Source: DASQGA01 sp035535315
GTDB lineage: Bacteria > Actinomycetota > Thermoleophilia > Gaiellales > Gaiellaceae
Length of the DNA stretch: 51,773 nucleotides
Assembly (NCBI GenBank): GCA_035535315.1
Contig: DATLQD010000038.1
Coordinates: forward strand, 1-51,773
Direction of reading: 5' to 3'
In this document: positions 37,537-45,324 of the stretch, piece by piece
Layout: each line of letters opens with the position of its first letter
Numbering within the stretch: the first letter of the stretch is position 1
The notes under the pieces: generated by a model
Told to the model about the DNA's origin: nothing
The model's database searches: none
What the model saw: only the letters and a program-made list of their open reading frames with translations
Made by a program: the position numbers and the translations under genes

Positions 37537-38840
37537 GCCGAGTACGCCGTCCGGCCCGCAGCCATCGTCATCGCAACCGTGCCCTGCAGGGTGGCGCCGA
37601 GGAGCCACGAGTTGGCCGACTTGGAGCGGAACCCGGTCTCGCTGGGCATCCAGGTCGCCTCGAGGTCAAGGAGGACGAGGTTTGCAGGAGCGCCGACGGC
37701 GATCCGGGGGCACTCGAGGCCATAGATCCGGGCCGGTCCGGCGCTCATCCGCTCGAGGAGCGTCCCGAGCTCCAGCAGGCCGGGTGTGACCAGGCGCGTG
37801 TAGAGGACGGAAAAGGCGGTCTCGAGGCCGGTGACCCCGAAGGGCGCGCCTTCGAACGGCACCTCCTTCTCGTGCCGAGCATGCGGCGCGTGATCGGTCG
37901 CAATCGCAGCGATCGAGCCGTCGCGAAGTGCCTCGAGGAGCGCCACCCGGTCTTCCTCGGCGCGAAGTGGCGGATTCATCTTCACGTTCGAGTCGAGGCT
38001 CCGGACGGCCTCGTCCGTCAGGCAGAGATGGTGCGGCGTCACCTCTGCAGTCGCCCGCACGCCTTCGGATTGCGCCGCACGAAGCTCCTCGACCGACTCT
38101 CGCGCGGAGAGATGGAGGAGGTGTAGAGCCTCGCCCTCGTAGCGTGCCAGGGCCAGGTCGCGGGCGACCATGAGGCTCTCGGCAACTGCGGGATAGCCTC
38201 CGAATCCGAGTTCGGCAGAAACCGCCCCTTCGTGCATCTGCCCGCCGCGGGAGAGCGTCGGCTCCTCGCAGTGGAGGGCGATCGGGCGCCCAGCTGCCAC
38301 GTTGTACTGGAGGGCGCGACGCATCAGGGACGGGGCCACCACGGGCCGCCCGTCGTCGGAGAACCCGGCCGCGCCCGCCTCCGCAAGCTCGACCATCTCG
38401 GTCAGCTCCTCGCCTTTCTGACCTCTCGTGATGGCCGCGAGGAACCCGACCGGCACCTCCGCCTCCGTACGAGCCTGCTCGACGAGGGCGCCGAGGACGG
38501 ATGCCGAGTCGACGACCGGATCAGTGTTAGGCATTGCGAGGATGGCGCAGTAGCCCCCGGCGGCCGCGGCGCGCGTACCGGAGGTGATGTCCTCCTCGTC
38601 CTCGCGGCCGGGCGTTCGCAGGTGGACGTGCGGATCGACGAAAGCCGGCGCCAGCACGAGCCCCGCGCCCTCGACGACCCGGTGCTCGTTCGTGTCGAGG
38701 TCGAGGCCGATCGCAGCCACGATGCCGCCGTCGATGCGAACGTCGATGATCTCGTCGACTCCCTCGGTGGGATCGAACACCCGTGGGCCGCGAACGACGA
38801 CGTTCTCCATGCCGCTCTGGCCGAAGAGCACGGCTGTCAT
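37533..38840 (-). CDS. pyrC: dihydroorotase
   Basis: Cyclises carbamoyl-aspartate to dihydroorotate. It is a class I (long) dihydroorotase: the metal motif DPHVHLRTPGRE and the later ATDHAPH are clear, with RALQYNVAAGRPIALHCEE in between. It is 435 aa. The ATG at 38840 overlaps the pyrB stop (TGATG) and has GGAGGTGG just upstream, so I keep this start over the internal ATG at 38810. Confidence 0.96.
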   Translation of the reverse strand: MTAVLFGQSGMENVVVRGPRVFDPTEGVDEIIDVRIDGGIVAAIGLDLDTNEHRVVEGAGLVLAPAFVDPHVHLRTPGREDEEDITSGTRAAAAGGYCAILAMPNTDPVVDSASVLGALVEQARTEAEVPVGFLAAITRGQKGEELTEMVELAEAGAAGFSDDGRPVVAPSLMRRALQYNVAAGRPIALHCEEPTLSRGGQMHEGAVSAELGFGGYPAVAESLMVARDLALARYEGEALHLLHLSARESVEELRAAQSEGVRATAEVTPHHLCLTDEAVRSLDSNVKMNPPLRAEEDRVALLEALRDGSIAAIATDHAPHARHEKEVPFEGAPFGVTGLETAFSVLYTRLVTPGLLELGTLLERMSAGPARIYGLECPRIAVGAPANLVLLDLEATWMPSETGFRSKSANSWLLGATLQGTVAMTMAAGRTAYSA

Positions 38841-39838
38841 CAGGCCACCTCCTCGATCTCTGCGACCTTGACCTCGACCGGCCCGTGGGTCAGCAGGTCG
38901 TAGAGGACCGCCATGCGGACGACGAGCCCGCTTCGTACCTGTCGCTCGATCAACGCGTCGGCCATGTCGGCCACCTCGTCGTCGATTTCGACACCGCGGT
39001 TCATCGGACCCGGATGCATGACTTTCTGGCCGGACCGAAGCCGGTCTCTGGTGACGCCCCAGCGTGCGGTGTACTCGCGGAGGCTGGGGACGTAGTTGGC
39101 GCCGGCGAGCATCCGCTCCTTCTGCATGCGGAGGACGTAGACCACGTCGGCATCGCGGATCGCCCCGATGTCGTACGAGGTGGAGCAGCCCATCGCCTCG
39201 ATCCCGCGGGGAATCAGGGCCGGCGGCCCGACGAGCGTCACACGTGCGCCCATGAGCAGCAGCGCCTGGACATTCGAGCGCGCCACCCGCGAGTGGAGGA
39301 CATCGCCAACGATTGCGACGTGGAGCCCTTCGATCCCTCCGAGCTCCTCCTCGATTGTGTAGAGGTCGAGGAGAGCTTGCGTCGGGTGCTGGTGCTTGCC
39401 GTCGCCTGCGTTCACGACGTGAGCGCTCGTGTACAGCGCAACGAGGTTGGGCGCCCCGATCTCCGGGTGACGGATGACGACGACGTCCGGGTCGTAGCAG
39501 CCGATCGTCAGCGCTGTGTCTTTCAATGACTCCCCTTTGTCCACAGCCGAGCCCGTGGCCTTGATCGACATCACGTCGGCGGAGAGCCGCTTGGCGGCCA
39601 GCTCGAAGCTCGAGGACGTGCGGGTGGAGGACTCGTAGAAGAGGTTCACGACGGTGCGGCCGCGGAGGGCAGGCAGCTTCTTCACCTCGCGCTCGAGCGA
39701 GCGGGAGAAGGTCCGCGAGAGGGCGAGCAGCCGCGCGACGTCATCGCGCTCGAGATCCGCGATCGAGATCAGGTGGCGGCGCGGCGGTCGCTGCGGCGGC
39801 AGTAGCTCGTCGCGGATCAGTGGATGGACGTCAGCCAT
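38840..39838 (-). CDS. pyrB: aspartate carbamoyltransferase catalytic subunit
   Basis: Condenses carbamoyl phosphate and aspartate, the committed pyrimidine step. The carbamoyl-phosphate motif YESSTRTSSSFE, HPTQALLDLYT and MHPGPMNRG are present. It is 332 aa. No regulatory pyrI is nearby, as expected for a PyrR-controlled operon. The start ATG at 39838 is preceded by AAAGG, 14 nt downstream of a strong hairpin that spans the pyrR stop. Confidence 0.97.
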   Translation of the reverse strand: MADVHPLIRDELLPPQRPPRRHLISIADLERDDVARLLALSRTFSRSLEREVKKLPALRGRTVVNLFYESSTRTSSSFELAAKRLSADVMSIKATGSAVDKGESLKDTALTIGCYDPDVVVIRHPEIGAPNLVALYTSAHVVNAGDGKHQHPTQALLDLYTIEEELGGIEGLHVAIVGDVLHSRVARSNVQALLLMGARVTLVGPPALIPRGIEAMGCSTSYDIGAIRDADVVYVLRMQKERMLAGANYVPSLREYTARWGVTRDRLRSGQKVMHPGPMNRGVEIDDEVADMADALIERQVRSGLVVRMAVLYDLLTHGPVEVKVAEIEEVA

Positions 39839-39852
39839 GTTTCAACCTTTCT

Positions 39853-39881
39853 GGATGGTTGGTCGGTCCGATCAACCATCC
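39853..39881 (-). promoter_or_regulatory. 9-bp perfect hairpin between pyrR and pyrB
   Basis: GGATGGTTG and CAACCATCC (39881-39873 and 39861-39853 on the minus strand) form a perfect 9-bp stem around an 11-nt loop containing TCGGACCGA. The 5' arm contains the pyrR stop codon and the 3' arm ends just before the pyrB Shine-Dalgarno. There is no U-tract, so it is not an intrinsic terminator. It could modulate pyrB translation or mark an RNA-processing site. Confidence 0.6.
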
Positions 39882-40447
39882 GCCATGGAAACGAGAAGTA
39901 CGGCATCGACTTCGTCGACCTCGACGAGCTGCACCCGCACGTGCTCGCTCTTCGCGGTCGGGAGGTTCTTGCCGACGTAGTCGGGTCGGATCGGAAGCTC
40001 GCGGTGGCCTCGGTCGACGAGGACGGCGAGCTGGACGCGGGCAGGGCGGCCGTATTCGAAGAGCGCGTCGATCGCGGAGCGGATCGTGCGGCCCGTATAG
40101 AGCACGTCGTCGACGAGGACGCAGGTCTTTCCCTCGAGCGGAAAGTCGAGCCGGGTCGCCTTTACGACCGGCTGTGCGTGGAGCGGCGCCTCCCCACCCC
40201 GCACGGACACGTCGTCCCGGTGGAAGGTGATGTCGAGCGTGCCCAGGTCCGGCTCCTGGCCCGCGAACTCGCCGATCAGGCGTCGCAAGCGCTGCGCCAG
40301 CGGAACGCCCCGGGTGTGGATGCCGACCAGAGCGACCCGCCCGAGGTCAGGATTGCCCTCGACGATTTCGTGCGCGAGACGAGCGAGCGTCCGGTTCAAG
40401 GCCTCCGCATCGAGCAGAGGCTTTCCCGCCTCGACGGGCACAGCCAC
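39872..40447 (-). CDS. pyrR: pyrimidine operon regulator PyrR/uracil phosphoribosyltransferase
   Basis: UMP-sensing RNA-binding protein that represses pyr genes; many members also have uracil phosphoribosyltransferase activity. The PRPP loop VLVDDVLYTGRTIRSAIDAL is clear, and the N-terminal region LLDAEALNRTLARLAHEIVEGN matches the family. It is 191 aa. The start is GTG at 40447 with AAAGGAG 6 nt upstream, and a PyrR-binding loop immediately precedes that Shine-Dalgarno. It is first in pyrR-pyrB-pyrC-carA-carB-pyrK-pyrD. Confidence 0.96.
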   Translation of the reverse strand: MAVPVEAGKPLLDAEALNRTLARLAHEIVEGNPDLGRVALVGIHTRGVPLAQRLRRLIGEFAGQEPDLGTLDITFHRDDVSVRGGEAPLHAQPVVKATRLDFPLEGKTCVLVDDVLYTGRTIRSAIDALFEYGRPARVQLAVLVDRGHRELPIRPDYVGKNLPTAKSEHVRVQLVEVDEVDAVLLVSMADG

Positions 40448-40460
40448 TACGATCTCCTTT

Positions 40461-40477
40461 CCGGCCTCTCTGGACCG
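40461..40477 (-). promoter_or_regulatory. PyrR-binding loop overlapping the pyrR translation-initiation region
   Basis: The minus strand at 40476-40463 reads GGTCCAGAGAGGCC. The Bacillus PyrR-binding consensus is ARUCCNGNGAGGYU; 12 of 14 positions agree and the two that differ (first and last) swap an A-U pair for a G-C pair. CGG/CCG flank it. The pyrR Shine-Dalgarno (40460-40454) starts at the very next base. No terminator follows, so PyrR binding would most simply block ribosome access. Confidence 0.8.
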
Positions 40478-40540
40478 AGTTAAAGGGGTCGGCGAGACTC
40501 TACACGCTCGGGTCGGACGACCCCTGGATGATCAGCCCAT

Positions 40541-41674
40541 CTAGCCCGTGCAGGGGCCCGACGAGACAGGGTGGAGACTCCCCCGCGCAGCCTTCGCAAC
40601 GAGGTCGACGGGCACGCCCAGCCCTCCGCGCCCACCCCGCACCGCGGCGAACATCATCGTGACCACCCGCCCGCTCCGGTCGACCGCAGGACCGCCGCTG
40701 TCGCCCCGCCGGATCGGTCCGCGAAGCGGCACGACAACCCGCAAGCGCGGGCGCCGGCCGTAAGCGTCCGCCCCGACGATTCGCCGGGGTGGACCGGCTG
40801 TGCCCGGTACGGAGACGAGCGAGCCGTTCTCCGGATAGCCAAAAAGCGCGACTGGGCGAGACACCTCAACGGGAGGGGCCGTCCGGAGCGGCGTGACGCC
40901 CAGCGACGGCACCCGAAGGAGCGCAATGTCGTTCAGGGCGTCCACGTGCACCGGCCGGGCGCGCAGGTTCTTGCCGTTCGGCACCAGAACGCGGGTATCT
41001 CGCTCGCCGGCGATGACGTGCACGTTCGTGGCCACGAGTGAGCGCCCAACGACCCACCCGGACCCCTCGAGACCCAGCCCACACGCAGTCCCCGTGACCT
41101 TCACGACTGCTCGGGCGGCCAGGCGGGACTGCGGCGAGCGCGCGACGCTCGGATCCGGAGGCGGCAGGCCCTCGCCGGGAAGCGCCCCGATCAAAGGCAG
41201 CGGGTCGAAGCGCCCCAGCGCATGGAGGACGATACGCGGCGGGACGGCTTCGACAAGGCGTGGCAGGACTTCCGAGCGCTGCACCTGCTTGCGCAACCCG
41301 AGCGAGGGCTGCTGGAGGGCAACAATCGCAACGAGCCAGACGATCGCGAGGCCAACAACGGCGCCAAAAAGGGCACCGCCCACAGCGTCGATCAGCCGCA
41401 CCGGGGCCGGCAGGAACCAGCCGAGTCGAGGGATGACCAACGTGGCCGCGAGCTGGAAGAGCATCACGCCCACCGCCGCTCCCGCGAGGCCCGCCACCGG
41501 GAGCCAGGGCGACTTTGTGCCTCCCTCGAGGAACATGGGAGCGATGCGGGACGCTGCCAGCCCGCCCACGGCGAGGCCGAAGAGCGATACCACCTGCGTC
41601 GAGAGCCCGCGGGCCGCACCCTGGAGGGCGGCCAGGGCAACCCATACGAGGACGACCAGGTCGACGACGGTCAC
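40541..41674 (-). CDS. MarP-like membrane serine protease (CvpA domain plus trypsin-like domain)
   Basis: Four N-terminal membrane helices (about residues 3-25, 30-50, 60-82, 100-122) form a CvpA-like domain; a periplasmic trypsin-like protease follows. The triad is visible: His in VATNVHVIAGE, Asp in ALNDIALLRV and Ser in RRGDSGGPAVD. It is 377 aa, similar to mycobacterial MarP, an acid-resistance protease acting on cell-wall enzymes. The GTG start at 41674 overlaps the methyltransferase stop (GTGA). The gene ends 93 bp before the pyrR start. Confidence 0.9.
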   Translation of the reverse strand: MTVVDLVVLVWVALAALQGAARGLSTQVVSLFGLAVGGLAASRIAPMFLEGGTKSPWLPVAGLAGAAVGVMLFQLAATLVIPRLGWFLPAPVRLIDAVGGALFGAVVGLAIVWLVAIVALQQPSLGLRKQVQRSEVLPRLVEAVPPRIVLHALGRFDPLPLIGALPGEGLPPPDPSVARSPQSRLAARAVVKVTGTACGLGLEGSGWVVGRSLVATNVHVIAGERDTRVLVPNGKNLRARPVHVDALNDIALLRVPSLGVTPLRTAPPVEVSRPVALFGYPENGSLVSVPGTAGPPRRIVGADAYGRRPRLRVVVPLRGPIRRGDSGGPAVDRSGRVVTMMFAAVRGGRGGLGVPVDLVAKAARGSLHPVSSGPCTG

Positions 41675-42381
41675 GTGCGAGCCGAGACGACCACCCAGTG
41701 GAGCTCGATCTCGACCTCCGCGGGAAGCTCCCGCTCCGCCTGGGCGAGCCCGGCGGCGAGCTCGTCCTCGTCCAGGAGGTGGAGGGTCGAGATGTAGCGG
41801 CCGCGGATTCGCTCGAGCGCGTGCTCGCGGGTCATGTTCGCACGCTCCTCGAGCGGCTGAACGACCACCTCCGTGAAGCCGGCTGCCCCAAGCTCAGCAG
41901 TAAGGAGCCCAGGCTCCGGAAACCGCGCGCGATCGATCAGCTCCACCGACGGCAAGAAGCGGGTCAGCCAGAAGCTTCCGAAGTGCCTCGGATCGAACGT
42001 TGCGATGACGACCCGTCCGCGCGGGGCGAGGACCCGGTGAAGCTCCGGCAACACTTTCCCGCGGTCGACCAGATGGATGACGAGGCGGAGGAAAGCCAGG
42101 TCGAACCAACCGCTCTTGAACGGCAGCAGCTCGGCCTCGCCGCGCTTGAAGCCCACGGTCCTCCCCGCCGTGCGGCGAGCCACTGCGAGCATTTCTTCAG
42201 ACGGGTCGACGCCCCAGGCACGGGCACCACGCTCTGCGATGGCTTCCGCGAGACGTCCGGTGCCACACCCGACGTCGAGGGCCCGCTTCCCTGCGACGCC
42301 CCCCGCCGCGGCGACGAGAGCCGCGAGGAGCTCGAGCCAGTTCTCGTCGACGGGCCGAAGCCGGTCGTAGGTCGCCGCCAG
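41671..42381 (-). CDS. class I SAM-dependent methyltransferase, probable CTG start
   Basis: SAM methyltransferase of unknown substrate. Motif I LDVGCGTGRLAEA lies around 42240-42285 and the motif II acidic loop GVDPSEEML follows; the ubiE-like core LPFKSGWFDLAFLRLVIHLV and VLAPRGRVVIATF comes next. The first ATG in frame is at 42192, which would delete motif I. The frame is open to 42513 but has no ATG, GTG or TTG above 42192. The only near-cognate start giving a normal N-terminus (AATYDRLRPVDENWLELLAAL) is CTG at 42381, for 236 aa. A missed base is the alternative, but the frame reads as protein right up to the DUF2007 stop. Confidence 0.85.
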   Translation of the reverse strand: MAATYDRLRPVDENWLELLAALVAAAGGVAGKRALDVGCGTGRLAEAIAERGARAWGVDPSEEMLAVARRTAGRTVGFKRGEAELLPFKSGWFDLAFLRLVIHLVDRGKVLPELHRVLAPRGRVVIATFDPRHFGSFWLTRFLPSVELIDRARFPEPGLLTAELGAAGFTEVVVQPLEERANMTREHALERIRGRYISTLHLLDEDELAAGLAQAERELPAEVEIELHWVVVSART

Positions 42382-42410
42382 TGGCCCGAAGTCGGGGCTC
42401 GACGGCGCGG

Positions 42411-42635
42411 CTACGCGTCCCCGATCAACTCGTCGGGGTCCGTCATCGCCTCGATGGCGTGCTGTGCCTCCTCCAGCGACGTCTCCGCGACGAGTACCTT
42501 GGTCGGAGCGTCGTCAAGCGCGGCCGGATGGTGCTCGACTGCGGCCTCCAGCTCCGATTCGATCCCCGCTGACTGGAGAATCGATTGGATCTCCTCCGCC
42601 TCTGTCAGGTCCCGCGTCAGCGCCACCTGCACCAT
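42411..42635 (-). CDS. DUF2007-family small protein
   Basis: A protein of about 74 aa with the DUF2007 (putative signal-transducing) pattern: MVQVALTRDLTEAEEIQSILQ, a Glu-His-rich middle, then VLVAETSLEEAQHAIEAM. It probably adopts a GlnB-like ferredoxin fold; its role is unknown. I start it at ATG 42635; GTG at 42644 would add three residues. It overlaps the 3' end of rnz by about 120 bp on the same strand in another frame. Confidence 0.83.
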   Translation of the reverse strand: MVQVALTRDLTEAEEIQSILQSAGIESELEAAVEHHPAALDDAPTKVLVAETSLEEAQHAIEAMTDPDELIGDA

Positions 42636-43614
42636 GCTCGACACCGGCCTCGGCCTCCTCGCGACGCCCGAGCGCCCCGCCCTTGATCAACCGCGGCGCG
42701 CCACGCTCGGGAAAGGGGACGTCGATGATATCGAAGTCCCTGGGCACGACCGTTTCGGCGAAGATCGCTCGTGCCTCCCGCGCAATCTCAGGGCCGAAAT
42801 ACCGGTTCGAGAGGTGGGTCAGGACGAGCATCCGAGCCTCGGCGGCGGCAGCCAGCTCGGCCGCCTGGGTTGCTGTCGCGTGACCGGTCTCCTCCGCCCG
42901 CTCTCGCTCCTCCTCGGCGAAGGTCGCGTCATGCACGAGGACGTCCGCGTCACGGGCCACCTCGAGGACTGATACTGCGGTGCGCGTGTCTCCCGTCAGC
43001 ACGACCTTCCGCCCTGGCCGCGGCGCTCCCAGCACCTCTTCGGGCGCAACGGTGTTCCCGTCCGGAAGGGTTACGCGTTCTCCCCGCTGGAGCGCACCGT
43101 AGAGCGGACCCTTGGGGACGCCGAGGCGCGTCGCCGCAACGACGTCGAAGCGGCCGGGCCGGGGGCGTTCCACGAGCGCATAGCCGTTCGACGACATCCC
43201 GTGATTCACGTTGAAGACCACCAGCCGGTACTCGCCCCGGGCGAGGGTATCGCCGGGCCGCAACTCGACGAGATCGAGCTTGTAGGTGAGCTTGCCGAAG
43301 ATGCGCCGGAGCGCGCCGAAGAGGTCGACGAGACCGGGTGGGCCGTAGACCGTGAGGGGCAACTCCCGACCTCGCAGCGCGAAGGTCTTCAGCATGCCGG
43401 GAAGGCCCAGATAGTGGTCCGCGTGGTAGTGGGTCAGAAAGACTTCAGGCAGCTCCACGAGCCCGATCCCAGAGCGCAGAAGCTGTCGCTGCGTCCCCTC
43501 GCCGCAGTCGATCAGAATGCGCTCTCCGGCGCGTCGGATCAGGGTTGCCGCCGGCGCGCGGCGTGCCGTCGGCACCGAGCCTGAAGTCCCGAGGAAGACG
43601 AGGTCGAGATCCAC
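42514..43614 (-). CDS. rnz: ribonuclease Z
   Basis: Endonuclease for tRNA 3'-end maturation. The metallo-beta-lactamase motif THYHADHYLG has His62, His64, Asp66 and His67; VNHGMSSNGYALVER and VLTGDTRTAVSVLE follow, and VLTHLSNRYFGPEI near the end is typical. The family fold normally ends near GAPRLIKGG at residue 312; here the frame runs about 50 residues further, the last 40 through the DUF2007 gene in another frame. The tail is Gly/Arg-rich and unlike known RNase Z. The start is GTG at 43614, divergent from the HD-GYP gene by 77 bp. Confidence 0.94.
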   Translation of the reverse strand: MDLDLVFLGTSGSVPTARRAPAATLIRRAGERILIDCGEGTQRQLLRSGIGLVELPEVFLTHYHADHYLGLPGMLKTFALRGRELPLTVYGPPGLVDLFGALRRIFGKLTYKLDLVELRPGDTLARGEYRLVVFNVNHGMSSNGYALVERPRPGRFDVVAATRLGVPKGPLYGALQRGERVTLPDGNTVAPEEVLGAPRPGRKVVLTGDTRTAVSVLEVARDADVLVHDATFAEEERERAEETGHATATQAAELAAAAEARMLVLTHLSNRYFGPEIAREARAIFAETVVPRDFDIIDVPFPERGAPRLIKGGALGRREEAEAGVEHGAGGADAGPDRGGGDPIDSPVSGDRIGAGGRSRAPSGRA

Positions 43615-43691
43615 GTGGCCAGTGTACGGCGGTTCACCTCCTCCGACGGCTCAAGGCCTGGTGTTTCGGCACCGATACTGGAAGAGCCGCC

Positions 43692-45020
43692 ATGCCCCGC
43701 AACACCCCTATCCAGCGCGTCTCGCGTTCTGTAACGCTCCTCCGCGCCTTCCTCATCGTCAGTGCGCTCCTGCTCGCAGCCGGAGGGTTTGTCCTCGGCA
43801 CCGTTCTGACCCACGCACTCCGGGCTCAGGCCCTCGACGACGCCAAGCGGAGTCTCGCCCAGTACACGAGCGGCGTCCTGGGGAGCAGCCTCGTCTACGG
43901 GTCACAGCTAAAGGTCGGTCCGACCGCGACCACCGTGGTTCGCAGGGATCTCGCGGAGCGGCCCGACATCCTGAGCGTCAAGGTCTGGCGTAGCGACGGC
44001 GTCCTCGCGTGGACAACCCTCGCTCCCGAGCGGATCGGCCGCCGCTTCCCGGTGAGCGGGGATCTGCGCGAGGTGATCGAGCATGGGAAGCCGGGGGCCA
44101 GCTTCGAAGACACGCACGGAGCCGAGGATGCGAGTGAGGCCGATCTCGGGGTCGAGAGCGTCATCGAGGTCTACGCGCCAGTCCTTGCCGCCGGCGAGGT
44201 CGTCGGCGCCTATGAGATCTACGCCGACGCGACGCCGCTCGAGGCGTCCATCGCCGGCAGAAAGCAGGTCATCTGGCTCACGACCGCCGGCGTTTTCTTC
44301 GCTCTCTGGGGGTTGCTCGTCCTCCTTGTGCGCGGGGCTTCGGACACCCTCCGGCGCCAGACGACGACGCTACGCGAGCGCTCGGTTGCCCTCGCGAATG
44401 CGTACGAGGCGCTCGAGCGGAACGCGCTCGAGGCGGTGGAGAGTCTGAACGCGACCGTGGAGGCGAAGGATCCCTACACCGCCGGGCACTCGCTCCGGGT
44501 GCAACGAATCGCTCTTGCGATGGGCGACGAGCTCGGGCTCACGCCCATCGAGATGGACGCGCTCCGTTTCGGCGCCCTCTTCCACGACATCGGGAAGATC
44601 GCCATCCCGGATGGGATCCTGACGAAGCCAGGTCGCCTGACCGCCGAGGAATACGACGAGATCAAGCGCCACTCCGCCGAGGGAGCGCGGATCATCGAGA
44701 AGTTCAGCCGCCTCCGCGAAGCGGTTCCGATCGTCCGCCACCACCACGAGCGCTGGGACGGAACAGGCTATCCCGACGGCTTGTCGACGGACGCGATTCC
44801 GGTCGCCGCCGCAATCGCAGGGCTCGCCGATGCCTGGGACGCGATGACGACGGACCGCCCCTACCAGGAGGCCCTGCCGCTCGATGCCGCGATGAACGAG
44901 GTGCGCAACGGCCGCGGCACGCAGTTCATCCCAGTCGTCGTCGATGCGTTCTTCGCGGTTGCGAACAGACGACCTGAAGAGCTGTGGATCGACGAGGCGC
45001 AGCCTCTCGCCGCGAGCTAA
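43692..45020 (+). CDS. membrane-anchored HD-GYP domain protein (c-di-GMP phosphodiesterase-like)
   Basis: Residues about 18-40 and 197-217 are membrane helices that flank an extracytoplasmic sensor-like domain; a short HAMP-like/coiled region leads into the HD-GYP domain. HDIGK starts at His298 and GTGYP has Gly359-Tyr360-Pro361; HHHERWDG and GLADAWDAMTTDRPY are also present. The domain class hydrolyses cyclic di-GMP. The ATG at 43692 is preferred over the frame start at 43545, which is antisense to rnz. It is 442 aa, plus strand. The ligand is unknown. Confidence 0.93.
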   Translation: MPRNTPIQRVSRSVTLLRAFLIVSALLLAAGGFVLGTVLTHALRAQALDDAKRSLAQYTSGVLGSSLVYGSQLKVGPTATTVVRRDLAERPDILSVKVWRSDGVLAWTTLAPERIGRRFPVSGDLREVIEHGKPGASFEDTHGAEDASEADLGVESVIEVYAPVLAAGEVVGAYEIYADATPLEASIAGRKQVIWLTTAGVFFALWGLLVLLVRGASDTLRRQTTTLRERSVALANAYEALERNALEAVESLNATVEAKDPYTAGHSLRVQRIALAMGDELGLTPIEMDALRFGALFHDIGKIAIPDGILTKPGRLTAEEYDEIKRHSAEGARIIEKFSRLREAVPIVRHHHERWDGTGYPDGLSTDAIPVAAAIAGLADAWDAMTTDRPYQEALPLDAAMNEVRNGRGTQFIPVVVDAFFAVANRRPEELWIDEAQPLAAS

Positions 45021-45031
45021 GCCCGGAAACG

Positions 45032-45286
45032 CTAGCCCGGGATCAGAAGCACCTGTCCGGGCTGCAAGAGCGGGCTCGCCAGATCGTTCCTCTCCGTAAG
45101 CTGCCAGACGGCTTCTCGCACATCGCCGCCGGTGTACTCGGCCGCGATTCGCCAGAGCGTATCCCCCGGCTTCACCACATAGCGCGTCTCGGGGGTCGCT
45201 CCACTCGACGGCCGCGCCGCCCCCAGCGCGAGCACGAGAAGTGTGAGCAGAACGACCCCGGCGAGAATGAGACGCGAGACGAACAT
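45032..45286 (-). CDS. small membrane-anchored LysM protein under LexA control (candidate SOS division inhibitor)
   Basis: 84 aa. Residues about 5-24 form a single membrane helix, then a short linker and one LysM domain (about 35-84: YVVKPGDTLWRIAAEY, then QPGQVLLIPG). This layout, a membrane helix plus one LysM, is that of Bacillus YneA and related to mycobacterial ChiZ (Rv2719c), SOS-induced division inhibitors that lie beside lexA. Here lexA is not in the window, but two consensus LexA boxes overlap the promoter and start codon. The ATG at 45286 is the only sensible start and would be leaderless. Function by homology of layout and regulation, not by close sequence match. Confidence 0.9.
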   Translation of the reverse strand: MFVSRLILAGVVLLTLLVLALGAARPSSGATPETRYVVKPGDTLWRIAAEYTGGDVREAVWQLTERNDLASPLLQPGQVLLIPG

Positions 45287-45293
45287 GTGTTCG
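45280..45293. promoter_or_regulatory. LexA operator (SOS box), start-codon proximal
   Basis: CGAACATGTGTTCG: both half-sites match the Gram-positive/actinobacterial LexA consensus CGAAC-N4-GTTCG perfectly. It covers the LysM-gene start codon (ATG at 45286-45284) and lies just downstream of the -10. Confidence 0.88.
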
Positions 45294-45295
45294 CC

Positions 45296-45324
45296 ATGCT
45301 AGACGAACGTGTGTTCGCTGTCAA
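45296..45324 (-). promoter_or_regulatory. strong sigma70-type promoter of the LysM gene
   Basis: Minus strand TTGACA (45324-45319), a 17-bp spacer and TAGCAT (45301-45296). The -35 is a perfect consensus and overlaps the stop codon of the upstream phosphoesterase gene. The start codon is 9 bp after the -10, predicting a leaderless transcript. Confidence 0.82.
45304..45317. promoter_or_regulatory. LexA operator (SOS box), in the promoter spacer
   Basis: CGAACGTGTGTTCG: a second perfect CGAAC-N4-GTTCG site, 24 bp from the first. It fills the spacer between the -35 and -10, so bound LexA would exclude RNA polymerase. Confidence 0.88.
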
